A stretch of 64,000 bases of DNA from Sclerotinia nivalis (Eukaryota; Ascomycota; Leotiomycetes; Helotiales; Sclerotiniaceae). Below the pieces are notes generated by a model that saw nothing but the letters and a program-made list of their open reading frames with translations, did no database searches and was not told the origin of the DNA. This document shows, piece after piece, positions 38,037 to 49,212 of this stretch (positions are counted from its first letter, which is position 1; every line of letters begins with the position of its first letter). A program made the translations under genes and the position numbers. The DNA lies in contig JAPEIS010000007.1 of the NCBI GenBank assembly GCA_029531795.1, positions 2,542,001 to 2,606,000 of the forward strand. The letters are read 5' to 3'.

Positions 38037-40262
38037 GTGCGAAAGGTAGAGTGGAATTGATGTGTGGGAGGAAATCAGAAGGGAGACTTGGATGAGCTCA
38101 TTGAGAGAGCTGGTATGATTTAATGATGGTGTGACATTCATGAATGGATTGGAATCTTTCGATTGCTAATTTGCTTACGGATTTGCTTGAAATGAGAATC
38201 AAGTGGATGTATGTACGAAAATGAATAGAATGGCGAATAATAATGAAAGGTTTATGTAGAAGGAAAGAAGAATTGGTGGATTATTGATACCCGGATATGT
38301 ATTTGAGAATGAAATTCAAGAGATTATATCTTGGTACTTTTTTAAGTCTTGTAACGATGTATTTGAAATGACGGTATGTGGGATTGAGTAATTTGAATCG
38401 ATGATGTGTGAGTTGGGTGGAAGTCAATCCAGGAAATGAAACTGAGGTGGAATTGGGTAGAAATGAATTGACTTGTAATAAAATTTATCCGTTTTCAAAG
38501 ATACCCTTTGGTGTATGGTATACAATATTGTGATAAAGGCGGGTATACAAACTGGTGTTGAAGTTATATATCTCCAGATACTAATATTGAAATTAATGAA
38601 GTCGTTTAAAATTAAGACGAGATAATTAATGAAAGAATTCTAGCTTTTTTTTTTCTCTTTTTTTTTATTTAGTTACTATTCGTTTATACTATCTCTCTCT
38701 AGAGATATAAATCACTATTTAAGATAGTGGGAGAACGATGTAAGGGAGAGGAAGAGTGAGAGCGTTATATGAATGTATAGGGGAAAGAGAAAAGAGAAAA
38801 GAGAAATTTGTTTACCGGCTGAGAATTTAAAAATATAAGTTTGTTGGTCTGGGCACCATTCTCTTTCGCTTTTGGCGTGATTACTATCTGGTTCGTACAC
38901 GGTGGCTTCAGCTGGTATTTCTCAATGTCGATTATTTGAGAGGATGATTCAATTATACTTGAGATCAGATGTTCTGTTAGAGCACGTATGGTGAATATAT
39001 GATTAGATTAGGTTAAAGTATGCCATGTATCTATGAGAAAAGTCATGTATAGCACATTCCTTTTGAGTTCTTTTATTTTGGATATAATATCAATAAAACA
39101 GTAAACAAAACAAACCATACATACTCGATTTGCCATTTAACTTATTAGTATAATATATCATCCAGTAATCCCGAAATAAAATATGTCTGGCGACTCTATA
39201 CAACTTTGCCGAGAAATAAATACCTAAATCTTTATACTAATACTACACAAATAACACCGCGTTCCCCTCTTTAGCCATCTTCTAAAGAATTATCTGTGAG
39301 AAACGCCGATCATACTATGAATAGAAAATTGATGCTTTATCAAAACCCTTAAAATGTCTCATCATATTTTTAGCTCCCACAGATACTATCTCTTCCAGTC
39401 GGATATTCAACCGCCTCATTTCCATCTTCCACAACCAACAACTCCGTACCCTCGAATCTTTCCCTTCTCCCTTCTCCCATTTCATATCTTTCACCTTCTA
39501 CCCTCAAAATCTGTCATCCCAATGCCGTAATAGAAAAACGATGTGAGCCCCACCCACCAGTCCAAATCAAAATAGTACCGCTCTAGAGCAAAAATTCCTT
39601 AGCCCAGAAAGAAATTTCACATAGCTCGGTACTTAATTCCCAATACCCTAACAGAGCTAATCCTTTCATCCAATCGACGGCCAGCTAACCTGCAAACTCA
39701 ACAAATGCCGAACCCCTAAGTCTCGCTTAGCAGCCTAGTATTTCCCCCGCGTTTCCCTAGAGCTAACTTTAGCAATTAGTCAACAATTAGACCACAATCT
39801 TTTTTCTTCGATTGAGTATAAGAACTGTTGAGCTTCTCATGTCTGTAAAGGGATGTTTCTTCTCCAGATCATCTCAAACTCATATTCGAAATTTTTAGAA
39901 AACTATAACTACAAGTCTTGTATTATCAAATATTCGAACGGGATAGTTCTGCTCACTTAAAGGAACACCTCTTCATTCTCAATCTTAAATTCCAAACTAT
40001 ATTTAAGTCATCTGAATATAAGGGAATTTTTGGTAATACATACCAATTCCACCATCCCATCCTCAATCGACTCTATTGAGAACCCAACCTCCTAACCCTC
40101 GCTCCTAACCATAGGAGCTATTGACCCTCACATCGCATCATCCGAAATCCACTACACCGATACCATTCGGCTACAGCTCTTCGGTTAGCATCATACCGTG
40201 CCAGAATATACCGTCCAGCACACCGTACGACCGACAAATAGTTCTCCACTTGAGTATAAACC
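38037..40262. other. Intergenic, transporter 3' flank and RING-gene promoter
   Basis: 2.2 kb without a supported gene. AT-rich stretches near 38600-38700 contain poly-T runs, and C/T-rich leader-like sequence precedes the RING gene. A 60-codon ORF at 38715-38900 is not convincing. Confidence 0.6.
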
Positions 40263-41099
40263 ATGAGCTCCATCAGCAAGAAGGATCAGAATTCATCAGA
40301 TAAGTCTGATAACTACACTAACGGTAACATGTCACCATTGACAAAGATGGAAACTCTGTCAATTTCGGGGAACCCGCCCTCACCAAATATCCGACCATCA
40401 CTAGAAATCAGCAAGAAAGATGCAGCAGATTTGGAGTTGATCGATCCATGCGCCATTTGCACTGAGGACATGAACACATCGGAAGATCTCACGAAGATGA
40501 AAAGCTGCTGCCGGAATCTCTTTCATTCCGCATGTCTTCGAACATGGATAAATTCCACTACAGAGCTGGAACAACTAGGAACTTGCCCCATGTGTCGACA
40601 CGTACTTTCAGATATATTTGTTGATATGTTGTTCGATGATCACGAGGCAGAACGTGTACCAGAACCATGTCGATGTTGCGAGCGTGATGATATGGAGATG
40701 ATCATCGCGGCAAGGAATTTCGAGAACTTACCCGAAGAGCAAAGGAATGCCCTTCGTGATCTCTATGAGAAATTGGAAGAGGAGGTTTTCGGGAGTTCGC
40801 TGCATTCGGGAGGAGCAAGGAATCGTCTTCGCGTTACCTTCTTTCTGTGTAATGATGACCCCTTGAGCGACGTCATACAAATGCGAGGAGATTCAAATGT
40901 AATTGCTCTCTGGCGACGGTTGATGGCACTCTTGAACCGGGCGTTGTTACAAATCCGGAATGAAGAGCAAGAGCCAGTCCGGTGCTCGACCTTTGTTCTT
41001 GCTCCCCGCCCATTCGACTTTGATTACTTCAACCCCGATGTTTCCAGCGAAGACACCGGCTGGATTTCCGACTTCGACTACGACTCCGACTATCGATAA
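40263..41099 (+). CDS. RING-type zinc finger protein (putative E3 ligase) with atypical ligand
   Basis: Single exon of 278 residues. A RING-like finger lies at residues 63-111: C63AIC66, then CCRNLFHSAC (C82/C83, H88, C91), then CPMC (C108, C111). In canonical RING-H2 domains the residue two after the third Cys is a His ligand; here it is Asn85. The neighbouring Cys-Cys pair might compensate. A second small Cys cluster, CRCCERDD, lies near residue 137. The remainder is acidic and charged, ending in a run rich in Asp, Phe and Tyr (FDYDSDYR). No membrane segment or substrate domain is visible. E3 ubiquitin ligase function follows from the family only; the substrate is unknown. Confidence 0.85.
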   Translation: MSSISKKDQNSSDKSDNYTNGNMSPLTKMETLSISGNPPSPNIRPSLEISKKDAADLELIDPCAICTEDMNTSEDLTKMKSCCRNLFHSACLRTWINSTTELEQLGTCPMCRHVLSDIFVDMLFDDHEAERVPEPCRCCERDDMEMIIAARNFENLPEEQRNALRDLYEKLEEEVFGSSLHSGGARNRLRVTFFLCNDDPLSDVIQMRGDSNVIALWRRLMALLNRALLQIRNEEQEPVRCSTFVLAPRPFDFDYFNPDVSSEDTGWISDFDYDSDYR

Positions 41100-42918
41100 G
41101 TTTCTTGTATATTGTTAACCTTGTTTTCTGAGTTCCTTTTTTCTTTTTCTTTTTCTTTTCCATTTTAACGATATCAATTTTATTCGTGGGTTCCAAAATG
41201 TACTTCTTAGTAGCTAATCTTACATTTGAATATGTCAATGGCTCAAGAGGTTTACCGGATTTGGTGTAGGATTATGTGCGTTGGGTTTAGAGCGTGAGCG
41301 TGGACTGTATGTATTTAGATGTAAGGAAACCGATAATCAAGATACCTCTCTATAAATTCTGGTTTCGAAAATGTGAATGTGCAATTATTATCGGCAGAGT
41401 GATGTTGTTGCTTAAAGAAACACTGGGTAGCTATGTTCATTGTGGCTCTGAGGTCTGAATGTTCAATTACATGTGGTAGAGCAGGCGTTGGTAAGCCGTC
41501 GCTGACCGTGGGCGTTGTCGATAGATATTAAATTGAAGTAGAGCTGCATGACATGGATGTGATGCTTATATTGCAAAAGGACTTTGTCATGTCTTCTCGG
41601 AAGTAGATTTTTTTGAATTGCTGGCTAGATCGTGAGTTGATCTTTGTGATGGGCGCAATTGCGAGTTTGATGATCATTTGAAGCAAAGTTTGCTGAATTG
41701 TCGGTTATAAGAATTGATACTTGTGTGACATCGTAACTGGGAAATTTGATAACCACTTGAGCGTGAGGTTTCAAATATCTACCTCTGCAGAGTAGGTATT
41801 GGAAGTGGAGGATTTCTGGCAAATCTGCAGTGAGGTTGAACGTGACCGCCAAGTTCTGGTTCTACGGGCAGTTTATATCATTCACTTGATTCACATTCCG
41901 TATCTGACACTTTCTTTTGAGGAGGGGAGAATGAACCTCATGTCTATATTTGCAGTATGATTAGAACGCGACTACCAATTTTTTTTTGACTCTATGGGGA
42001 GTTTACATCATTTGCCCGATTCAAAAAATACCATTGTATTCTATTTGACAACTTCCTTGTCCCTAAAAAGAACACCGCTCGTGTATAAAACACTCCTCCA
42101 ATTAAAGAGATAACACATTTTATTCAAAGCTTACTTGCAGGTGGGAAGGGTCTCGTTGATATTCAAGCGATCGCTCACTCGAGGCTTACATGACATCTCA
42201 TATTTCAGAAGTTCATGTTATACTTGAATGAGTCCTGCCTACCTAAGTTCTTCAAGCGGATTATTATATATGTTCTGTGAGTTGATGTGGATCGTTATTA
42301 TCCCAAACCATGAGAAGGGCGAAATGTTTTGTTGGGCCTGTGTCTATAGTCATAAGAGGTATGTAGAAATAATTGTGGACTCGACCACACAGGCTCAAAT
42401 TGGGCCGTACATGTAAAACTATTGAGTAGTCTTCCCCAATTTTGGCCCTAATAAAAGGCCACTTGACTTTCCAGCTTAACCATCCTCGAACTTCCTATGT
42501 TTTTTGGACATAATCACTCAGTCATTCAAAAGGTATATTCCGAGTAATCCATGATATCTCAAGAAAAACGACCTGATATTCCGAAAAAGCTACTTCTTAG
42601 TCGAAGCCAAATGAACATGAGTCCAATTGACCCTAAGGGAAAAGAACCATCTCCGTTCCAGATCAATGCAGTTGAAAAGGTGTCATGACCTCGAGAACAA
42701 TCCATCGCAGAGTATGCCTCAGCACACAAGTGTCCATAAGCGTTCCTCCCTTCATTTGAAAATGTTCTCCAAAGTATGACCATAAATGTCCTCGTTCGTA
42801 ACCCTTTTTCGTGCAAAAGCCCAGAACTCCATTGCCATGTTAATTTATTTCCCTCCACAAACCCATCGTGATCATATCGTTCCGTTTTCGATGAGCTAAT
42901 TGCCGAGATGTGGTAAAT
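41100..42918. other. Intergenic between convergent RING and S29 genes
   Basis: 1.8 kb with no supported gene. Poly-T stretches near 41140-41160 and 41980 may belong to 3' ends. ORFs of up to 99 codons overlap the S29 3' flank and are not family-like. Confidence 0.6.
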
Positions 42919-43262
42919 TTAACGGTGCTGTGAAATTTGTTAGTGATTATTCCATTCCATCTTGGCGATCGTAGGATTTGTGGGTGGTGAAGTGAGATGG
43001 CGCGTAGGTTGTGTGAGCGTACCTTGACGAATCCAATATCAGATGCCTTCTCTCTGAAGCATTGTCTGCAGATGTTGAGACCGTATTTGCGGATCAAACC
43101 GGCCTTGTGTGTGCAAACGCGGCTGTAAATAATTATTAGAAACGAAATTCTTCAATTGAGATCCTTGATAGAATCGTAGTGAAATCGATTCTCCACATAC
43201 CATCCGCGGGCTCCCTTTCCGTAGGTACGGGGTCTGGACATCCAAACTGATTCGTGAGACAT
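42919..43262 (-). CDS. RPS29: 40S ribosomal protein S29 (uS14)
   Basis: Small-subunit ribosomal protein located in the head of the 40S subunit. Three exons, 43262-43201, 43122-43023 and 42927-42919, join to exactly 56 residues, the usual S29 length. The start reads [17 protein letters not shown]. The zinc-binding cysteines appear as [10 protein letters not shown] and NICRQC, spread over the first two exons. The last exon holds only His-Arg-stop, giving the conserved end GFVKHR. Both introns have clear GTATGT/GTACGC donors and ACAG acceptors. It is divergent from the small gene at 43645, with about 380 bp between starts. Confidence 0.96.
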
Positions 43263-43644
43263 GTTGTCTGATTTTGGCGAGGGCTGTTGTCGGCGGTGGT
43301 GAGTTCTTGAAGTTTGCGAAAATCGTTGTTGTCGTGGAGTTCGTAATGTTCAGATTAACTGGAAGGGCTTATTGAAATCTAAGCGAAGTTTCCCACAAAT
43401 GGAGTTTTTTATAAAAGCCTGGAAACTGAGGCGAATTATTATGCACGCGGAATAATTAAAGTCCGTATGAAAGGAAGGCTTGGACATTTTAAAGTAGCCT
43501 TGCATATGAAATCCTAGCCTCATCTTAGAGCCTTGTTGTCTTATCATTGAGCACGACACAGTGTTGCTGCAGTGAAGAGTAAACAAATAATTTCAAAACT
43601 CCATTTGTTCCTCTGAAATTCACTTCACTTCACAAAAGTTAAAA

Positions 43645-44025
43645 ATGGTAACGAGCCCTGGGAATTCACTCATCTCACTCATACTATTACTATTACTAAT
43701 AATGATACAGTCTAAAGATTCAAACCACACCTATGTACATTTCACCCTCTCCCGCACAGCCGACCTTTTCGAGGACTTCTGCAAAGACAAACTTCCCGAC
43801 GATGATATTTATGTACCACCTCACAATCAACCTATAAACCCAGAAGATGAAGACGATGTGGTTCCCGATCAACATGCGGCATTTGGTATTCAGAGGGCAA
43901 CTCAAAAGACAAAAGAACCAGCTTGGAAAGATTTGGGATTGGCGGAACTGATGAAGAAAGGTCCTGGTGGGAAGACTGGGAATGAAGGAGGAAGCTCTAC
44001 GGGTATTAGAAGTCTTCCGAGGTGA
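43645..44025 (+). CDS. Small uncharacterised protein, probably with an intron right after the ATG
   Basis: The unspliced frame gives 126 residues with a hydrophobic Leu/Ile run at residues 8-20. That run coincides with an intron-like segment: GT directly after the ATG (43648), a TACTAAT branch word near 43692-43699 and a CAG acceptor at 43708-43710. Removing 43648-43710 leaves a 105-residue soluble protein beginning MSKDSNHTYVHFTLSRTADL. The interior is acidic (PEDEDDVVPDQH) and the segment KEPAWKDLGLAELMKKGPGG looks conserved. I do not recognise the family. The spliced version is preferred because of the strong branch site, though the donor GTAACG is not the commonest. Confidence 0.65.
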   Translation: MVTSPGNSLISLILLLLLIMIQSKDSNHTYVHFTLSRTADLFEDFCKDKLPDDDIYVPPHNQPINPEDEDDVVPDQHAAFGIQRATQKTKEPAWKDLGLAELMKKGPGGKTGNEGGSSTGIRSLPR

Positions 44026-44800
44026 ACAAATGTGAAGATGAGTCTGGAGTCGGATGGTGTATAGTATATTGGGAACTTATGATGGCGGAGTTTGGCATGC
44101 GACGATTAATTGAGGGATTCCGGGATCGAAAGTGAAATGTCACCGGCTAGGAAAGGTTGGATTTATGGTGTTAAGGCACATTTATCTTTTAACGCTAGGG
44201 ATATTATCATATTGCGGGAAGCATGAATAGCTCATAGAAAGCAGTGCGATACAATTTTTATTTTTTATAAAGAAGTTTAATTGAGAAACTTCGAGTTGCT
44301 GGTGACTCCGATTCATTTGAACCTACTTACAAGGATATGGGCGAGGATCATGAAATAGAGACGCTCTAAACGGGTCTTCAACTCTAAGGATCTATTTTCC
44401 CCATGCTAGTCAGTGGCTGTACGTCCCTGTTTTAACCTAAGAGCCTTTCTAAGGCCTTCTATAGAGGTTCAGGGTGGAATTCTTCGCTGAATATATCTCT
44501 ACAAGCACCTTGCCAGATATCATCAACATTTTGAGTCCCAAATGTAGGAGAGCAAGCCCTGTGACACAACATTTTAACGAGTCTAGACTCGAAGAGAATT
44601 GTATAACGTAGAAAAGTTACGTAAATAGTGACGGCCACATGTCCACTTCCATATCTATCCAGTCGAATAGAACGACTGTGGGACAGACGAGAGACCCAAT
44701 TCAACCATAAAACTCCATGCGAATGATGCCCCCTTGCGCCCAAATATATGATCATGGATACCCGTGGAAATGGAAAGCTCAAATGATACCTCCCTCCCTT
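44026..44800. other. Intergenic between convergent genes
   Basis: 3' flanks of the small gene (plus) and TRS31 (minus). A 107-codon minus ORF at 44459-44782 has no family features. Confidence 0.6.
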
Positions 44801-45541
44801 CTAGCTCTTGGCCAAAAATGCCTCTCTCTCCACCACCTCCTCCTGGAACTTAACCAAGAACACAGTCTTTCCAGGCCATAACTCTCCCTCCTCACCCCTT
44901 CCCACACTATGCGCCGTCACCCTAGCCGGGAACCCTGCTCCGTCACAAACACCCTCAATAATACCCGCAACAAACGCCGCACAGTTCAACTGGTTCATTT
45001 CCTTAGGGACACTAATATATTGATTGACAAGAGGTTCATTGTCCGATATCATGTATTCTTCTGGAGTATCTGGATTTGAAGATTTCTCGAGGGCATCTGC
45101 TGGTCGAGAAAAGAGATGACGCCAGAGAACAGTGGTTATGAATTGGAGAAGGGCGATGATGTTTAGGGGGCGTGTTTGGGTACGTGGAGGTTCGCGGTAT
45201 ATAAGGAGATCGAGGAGTTTGAGGCCGATCGGGTGACCTTGGACATTTAGTCTGTAGTTTCATTTTAGAATCTTATATCTAGAATCCTAGTGTACCGGCC
45301 ATGTATAATCTTACCGCTTCTCAAGGTCTTGAATTCCAGTAACCCGTCTTTGCGCATAACTAACCATCTCCCCAAACAGATACGCAAAGCTAGCTTGACT
45401 TAACTCCTGTGTTTTACTGCGATTCAATGGTCTATGGTATATCGTTTTGCCGGTCGAAGGATATCGTAGCCCTGACTGGGAGCCTCGTTGAGTATGAGAA
45501 GATTGGCCAGTCAACGGCGGTTTTACTGGCTGAGAGGACAT
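44801..45541 (-). CDS. TRS31: TRAPP complex subunit Trs31 (TRAPPC5)
   Basis: Core subunit of the TRAPP vesicle-tethering complexes that activate Rab GTPase Ypt1 at the ER-Golgi and Golgi; Bet3-like fold. Two exons, 45541-45315 and 45251-44801, join to 225 residues. Exon 1 ends RRVTGIQDLEKR and exon 2 continues LNVQGHPIGLKLLDLL, the family's central motif. YMISDNEPLVNQYISVPKEM and LNCAAFVAGIIEGVCDGAGFPARVT (in two parts) are characteristic. The N-terminal 40 residues are Ser/Gln-rich and variable. The first in-frame ATG (MSSQPVK) was chosen. A downstream C-terminal insertion, GRGEEGELWPGKT, is short. It is divergent from the kinase-like gene. Confidence 0.92.
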
Positions 45542-45995
45542 TTTATTGTTCAATTATTGGTCGCGAGTACTCGGGTAATGTAGTTTCGTAAGGTGTTACA
45601 AGTAGTTTGCAGATTTGAGAGTTGTATTGAAGTCGGATGTATGTTTTGGTGTTTGTCGCAAGGCTGCGGAAATTGAGAGTGAGGTCGATGTCAAGCGAGG
45701 GGGTTCAATCATCATTATTTAGATTCAGCAAAGTCGTCGGCTCCTTATACACAGTTTTCAAACGCGGTAGAATTATATCTAGCTATATTGATTCATGCAT
45801 AGTCTATTCTATCCTAATGGAAGCAAATTATTTGTACAATTATTTGGGACTCTTGAATGTCACGGCGGCTTCCTGAACAGAATCATAACACTGGCACCGG
45901 AAATAACAATTTCCGCTCCGCTCAAACAGCCAACATTGTCCTCTTCCAAAAGAACTATTAACCACGACCACTTACTAACTTTTCGCCGTACGTAT
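45542..45995. other. TRS31 upstream region and possible degraded kinase 5' end
   Basis: Should contain the kinase N-lobe exons if the gene were whole. Plus-strand ORFs here read as non-family sequence. A TTACTAAC branch word near 45975 and a GTAG acceptor at about 46012 suggest a further intron just before AVAKTALG. Confidence 0.4.
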
Positions 45996-47038
45996 GTATG
46001 TAGTGCTGTGGCGAAAACCGCATTGGGAGACCAGAAGATCGCCCTGAACCGCGAGCATAAGCGGTATCAAAATCCTGTTGTAGCATCGAGTCAACATATT
46101 CGCGCATTGCTTGATGTCGTCGGTGAAAGAGACCATAACTTAGAACCAGATGAAGAACTTGATGAGATCGAACCCCTCAGTCTTATCCTTGAATGGATGG
46201 AGAATGATCTGCGATCCGTATCTTCCGCCCCATTTCGAGCGGGCTCCCCTCTCCCTAAGGTCATAGCCCCAAGTCAGTATTATCAGCTCTTGTTCTTATG
46301 AAAGATCTTCATTCGATACATACAGGTATGTTACTCTAACTCAACGCTTCTTTGAGATTCAAGATTCTAAGATTTCAGATGTGAATCCGAACAATATTTT
46401 TCTGTCTGGCATTAATGGACCCACTCCTGTAGTTAAATTAGGAGATTTAGGAAATAGTATGTATGCTACCGGTACAGTTCATATTGAGGTACTGATTAGT
46501 GCAGTGGTAACGGAAGGGTTTAAAGCAATCCGTGTCCAGAGCCTCGAAACGTGCGCTCCAGAGGTCTGGCGAGGCATTGGATGTTGGCATTCTTCGGATG
46601 TATGGTCGCTTGGTGTCACGGTAAGCTACTCTAAGTTGTATAAAAGTGTTGCTAATATACCAGCTTGTACATTGGCTGTGTCCATTCCTTCTATTCGGGG
46701 CGAAGGACAAGATGATCCAAGGCCATACCGAAGCCTGGTGCATTGCTAAAATCCAGCGGCTCATTGGACCTTTGGGGCCACCTGTGAATCCTGATTTCGA
46801 CGAAGAGTTCGTGGTTGCAGAACATATTGAGACAACATCATTCGTCCATCCAGATACAAATGTGGAAACACAATACATCAAGAAAGGGACATTGCGCGAG
46901 GAACTAGAACGCTCGCAAGATCCAGAAGTGCCACCGGACTTGATTGATTTCATTGAACACTTACTTGTCGTGGACAATCTTAAACGACCGACCGCTTCAA
47001 TGGCATTGCAACATCCGTATCTTCAATCTCTATCCTAA
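45996..47038 (+). pseudogene. Protein kinase-like gene, frameshifted and lacking a clear N-lobe start
   Basis: The C-lobe is well preserved. Exons ending at 46325, then 46379-46456, 46505-46620 and 46664-47038 join in frame and give HTDVNPNNIFLSG (catalytic loop, HRD variant), VKLGDLGN (DFG variant), APEVWRG and SSDVWSLGVT, ending RPTASMALQHPYL. Upstream, AVAKTALGDQ resembles the VAIK strand and LILEWMENDL the hinge. Between hinge and catalytic loop the frame shifts at a CCCC run (46267-46270). One frame reads KVIA then stops soon after. The other continues KSVLSALVLMKDLHSIHT. The gap is too short for an intron. No glycine-rich loop or start codon is recognisable between 45542 and 45996. Either a decayed gene or a sequencing/assembly error. 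The Lys-to-Asn change in the catalytic loop seems shared by this fungal family, from memory. Confidence 0.7.
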
Positions 47039-47504
47039 GTTGTTTTTGTATTTGTAGTTGTGAATCTCCAAGATTTTTATAATTATAATGATAACAATTA
47101 TATAATTAGTATATTAGAATGATAGAATAAAAATAGTAATATATAGATAATAATATTTATACTTCAAAAGTTTAACAAATTATAAATTTAATATAATATA
47201 ATCATGATTCAAATTTTATAAAAATTATCTTTCGGGATATTTGGCAGTGCCCAGGAAGAAAAGACAAAATGAATGGAAACAGGTTTAGTGTAGAGTTTGG
47301 AGTTTGGAGTTTGGAGTTTAGAATTTAGGAATTGGGAATTGAAAATTGAATAAGAATATTACTATTGTATAATGTCTATGAAGCAATAAAAGTTTAAGTT
47401 TGTTAAATTTCTGATAGTTTAAAGATAAGTAATCAAGCGAATGAAATGGCTCTATAAAACAGTGGGAAAGAAGATACTGAAAACAGAATGCAAATTATCA
47501 ACAT
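47039..47504. other. AT-rich intergenic with GTTTGGA repeat
   Basis: Very AT-rich stretch at 47080-47230 followed by about four copies of a seven-base GTTTGGA-type unit at 47293-47320. It lies between the 3' ends of the kinase-like gene and the Sec14-like gene. Confidence 0.65.
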
Positions 47505-48677
47505 TTAGGTACTTGTAGATAATGTTCCGAGTGTTTTTGGCTCTGTAGCATGGTCATTTGATGACAACTCTTCAGCTGCAGCACCGCCAATGCTAGGAAC
47601 ATTTGCACCCTTCAAATAAACCTCACTTTCTCCGATATGCTTCCCCGCTTGGACCCAGCGTTCAAACACACTCTTTTGTCGCTCCTGACACATCTGAATT
47701 AACGCCGGCCAATAGGTCGCATGATCATATTCGAATGCAAGTTCTCCATCAAACTCGGTCCAGAGTTGCTGAGGAGGTACATGTTGTTTCATATCATCAT
47801 TAAACTTCAGCTTTTCTTTAGTCAGGGGATCGATGAATGGCGTGATGAGTTTGAAAAAGCCGTTAACCATCCAGGGAACTTAAAAGGAGTCAGTGAGGAA
47901 TACGTTCGTCATCGTAGGATACTTACTGTTGATAATCAAGGCCCTTCCAAGTCGTTCGGGATAGTGAGTCTGAAGAATGTTCAAGACTTCTCTAGCTTGT
48001 CCAATACCAGGTGCTGTGTTCGATCTAGTCTTACTGGCCTTGAAGTTGATTAACAATGCGAGAGTAAATTGACCCGGTATCATTAAATCAATACATCGCT
48101 CAAGCATGAATACTAAATGTTGTACTTGCTTGGGGTTAGGTTCCGTATTTTGTCTTCCAGGGTTCAAATAATGACACGGTCGACCTTCGTTGTCATAACC
48201 CAAGATAAATTGTTTGCCAGTTTCATTTTCAATAGAAAGATCATCGCCCGTAAGATCGCTCACACCATACTCCCGTCTCCAAGTCAAAGTCCCTAAAAGT
48301 CGTTTTGGAGCTTCCGTAGCAGACCATTTTGTTGCTCGCAAGTAACGGCACAAACATTCTCTGGTCAACCATAACCGTTCACCATCTGTGAGAGGGCCAC
48401 CTTTAGAATCATTGGCTGGAATTTCCGTCCATGACTTGACAGTTTCTAACAGCGCCTCGTATTTCTTTTGTTGTTCTTCCGTGAGTTCTGGAGTAGGGGG
48501 AGGTTTCGAAGACTCGAGAGGATTGAGGAATGGTGGTCTGAGAGGGCTTGGTCCCTTCTCCCCAATTGACTTTGGAGATGTCGATCCATTGGTGACGCTT
48601 CCCAAATTAACACTGGCCATGTCTTTCTCGATGCCTGCGACTTCGATTGGCTTCTCTGTTACTGGCTCGGAGGACAT
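47505..48677 (-). CDS. Sec14/CRAL-TRIO phosphatidylinositol transfer protein (Pdr16/Pdr17-like)
   Basis: Moves phosphatidylinositol between membranes and affects sterol metabolism and azole tolerance in yeast Pdr16. Exons 48677-47927 and 47878-47505 join to 374 residues. A Ser/Pro-rich N-terminus (1-65) precedes the CRAL-TRIO N-domain (LTRECLCRYLRATKWS) and the lipid-binding domain. The YLNPGRQNTEPNPKQVQHLV segment closely follows the Pdr16 pattern, as do HYPERLGRALIIN joined across the intron to IPWMVNGFFKLITPF, and LDP/FIDPLTKEKLKF. The motif LWTEFDGELAFEYDHATYWP near the end is also Pdr16-like. No membrane anchor is visible. It shares a 535-bp divergent promoter with POL12. Confidence 0.9.
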
Positions 48678-49212
48678 CTTGAACTATATTATGATTGACT
48701 GTGGATAGCTGAATATCTGAATACCTGATTGCAAAAAAATATACCCCAGACTCAACTTTTGATTGACTCTCGAAGATAAAAAGCACAAAACCCAAAGGAT
48801 GACTAGGAAAAAAGATGGTAAAACAACTTGTGTCACCGACTTTCTCAATCTAAAAATGTGGTGCTAGCTCAGCCTTAGAAGGTCTTCAATTGGTGAATAT
48901 TTTGTTTTGTTGCCGCTTCTCAATTGATTGTCCCTGCATGTTGTGAGCTATCTGCCAATGGATATAGCATGTGATCAGTGAATATATCAAAATCAAAAAT
49001 TCATGAAGCTTTCAATCATCCAACAAATTAGCTTCCAAAAAAGGGGTATGCTGCCATGAAGTTATTTTTGAAAGAGTGTGGCTGGTTTTTCTGTGGCGCA
49101 AACTCGTGAAATCAATTTACGCGTCAAAACGCGTCTCCCCAAAGCTCTCGAAAAAGATCAAAGTTGACCAAACTCAATTGTATCAACGATTCTTATTCAC
49201 AACAACCTCACT
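48678..49212. other. Divergent promoter of the Sec14-like gene and POL12
   Basis: Contains two ACGCGT boxes near the POL12 side, listed separately. Otherwise AT-leaning with no ORF. Confidence 0.65.
49119..49134 (+). promoter_or_regulatory. Paired MluI cell-cycle boxes (MCB) upstream of POL12
   Basis: ACGCGT occurs at 49119-49124 and again at 49129-49134, ten bases apart from start to start, 79-94 bp before the POL12 ATG. In yeasts MCBs are bound by MBF and drive G1/S expression of replication genes including POL12. Spacing of one helical turn puts both boxes on one DNA face. Functional control here is inferred. Confidence 0.7.

Noticed and set aside
37035..38141. 368-codon ORF antisense to the hexose transporter
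   Set aside because: It mirrors the transporter's coding exon, has no family features and is a codon-bias shadow.
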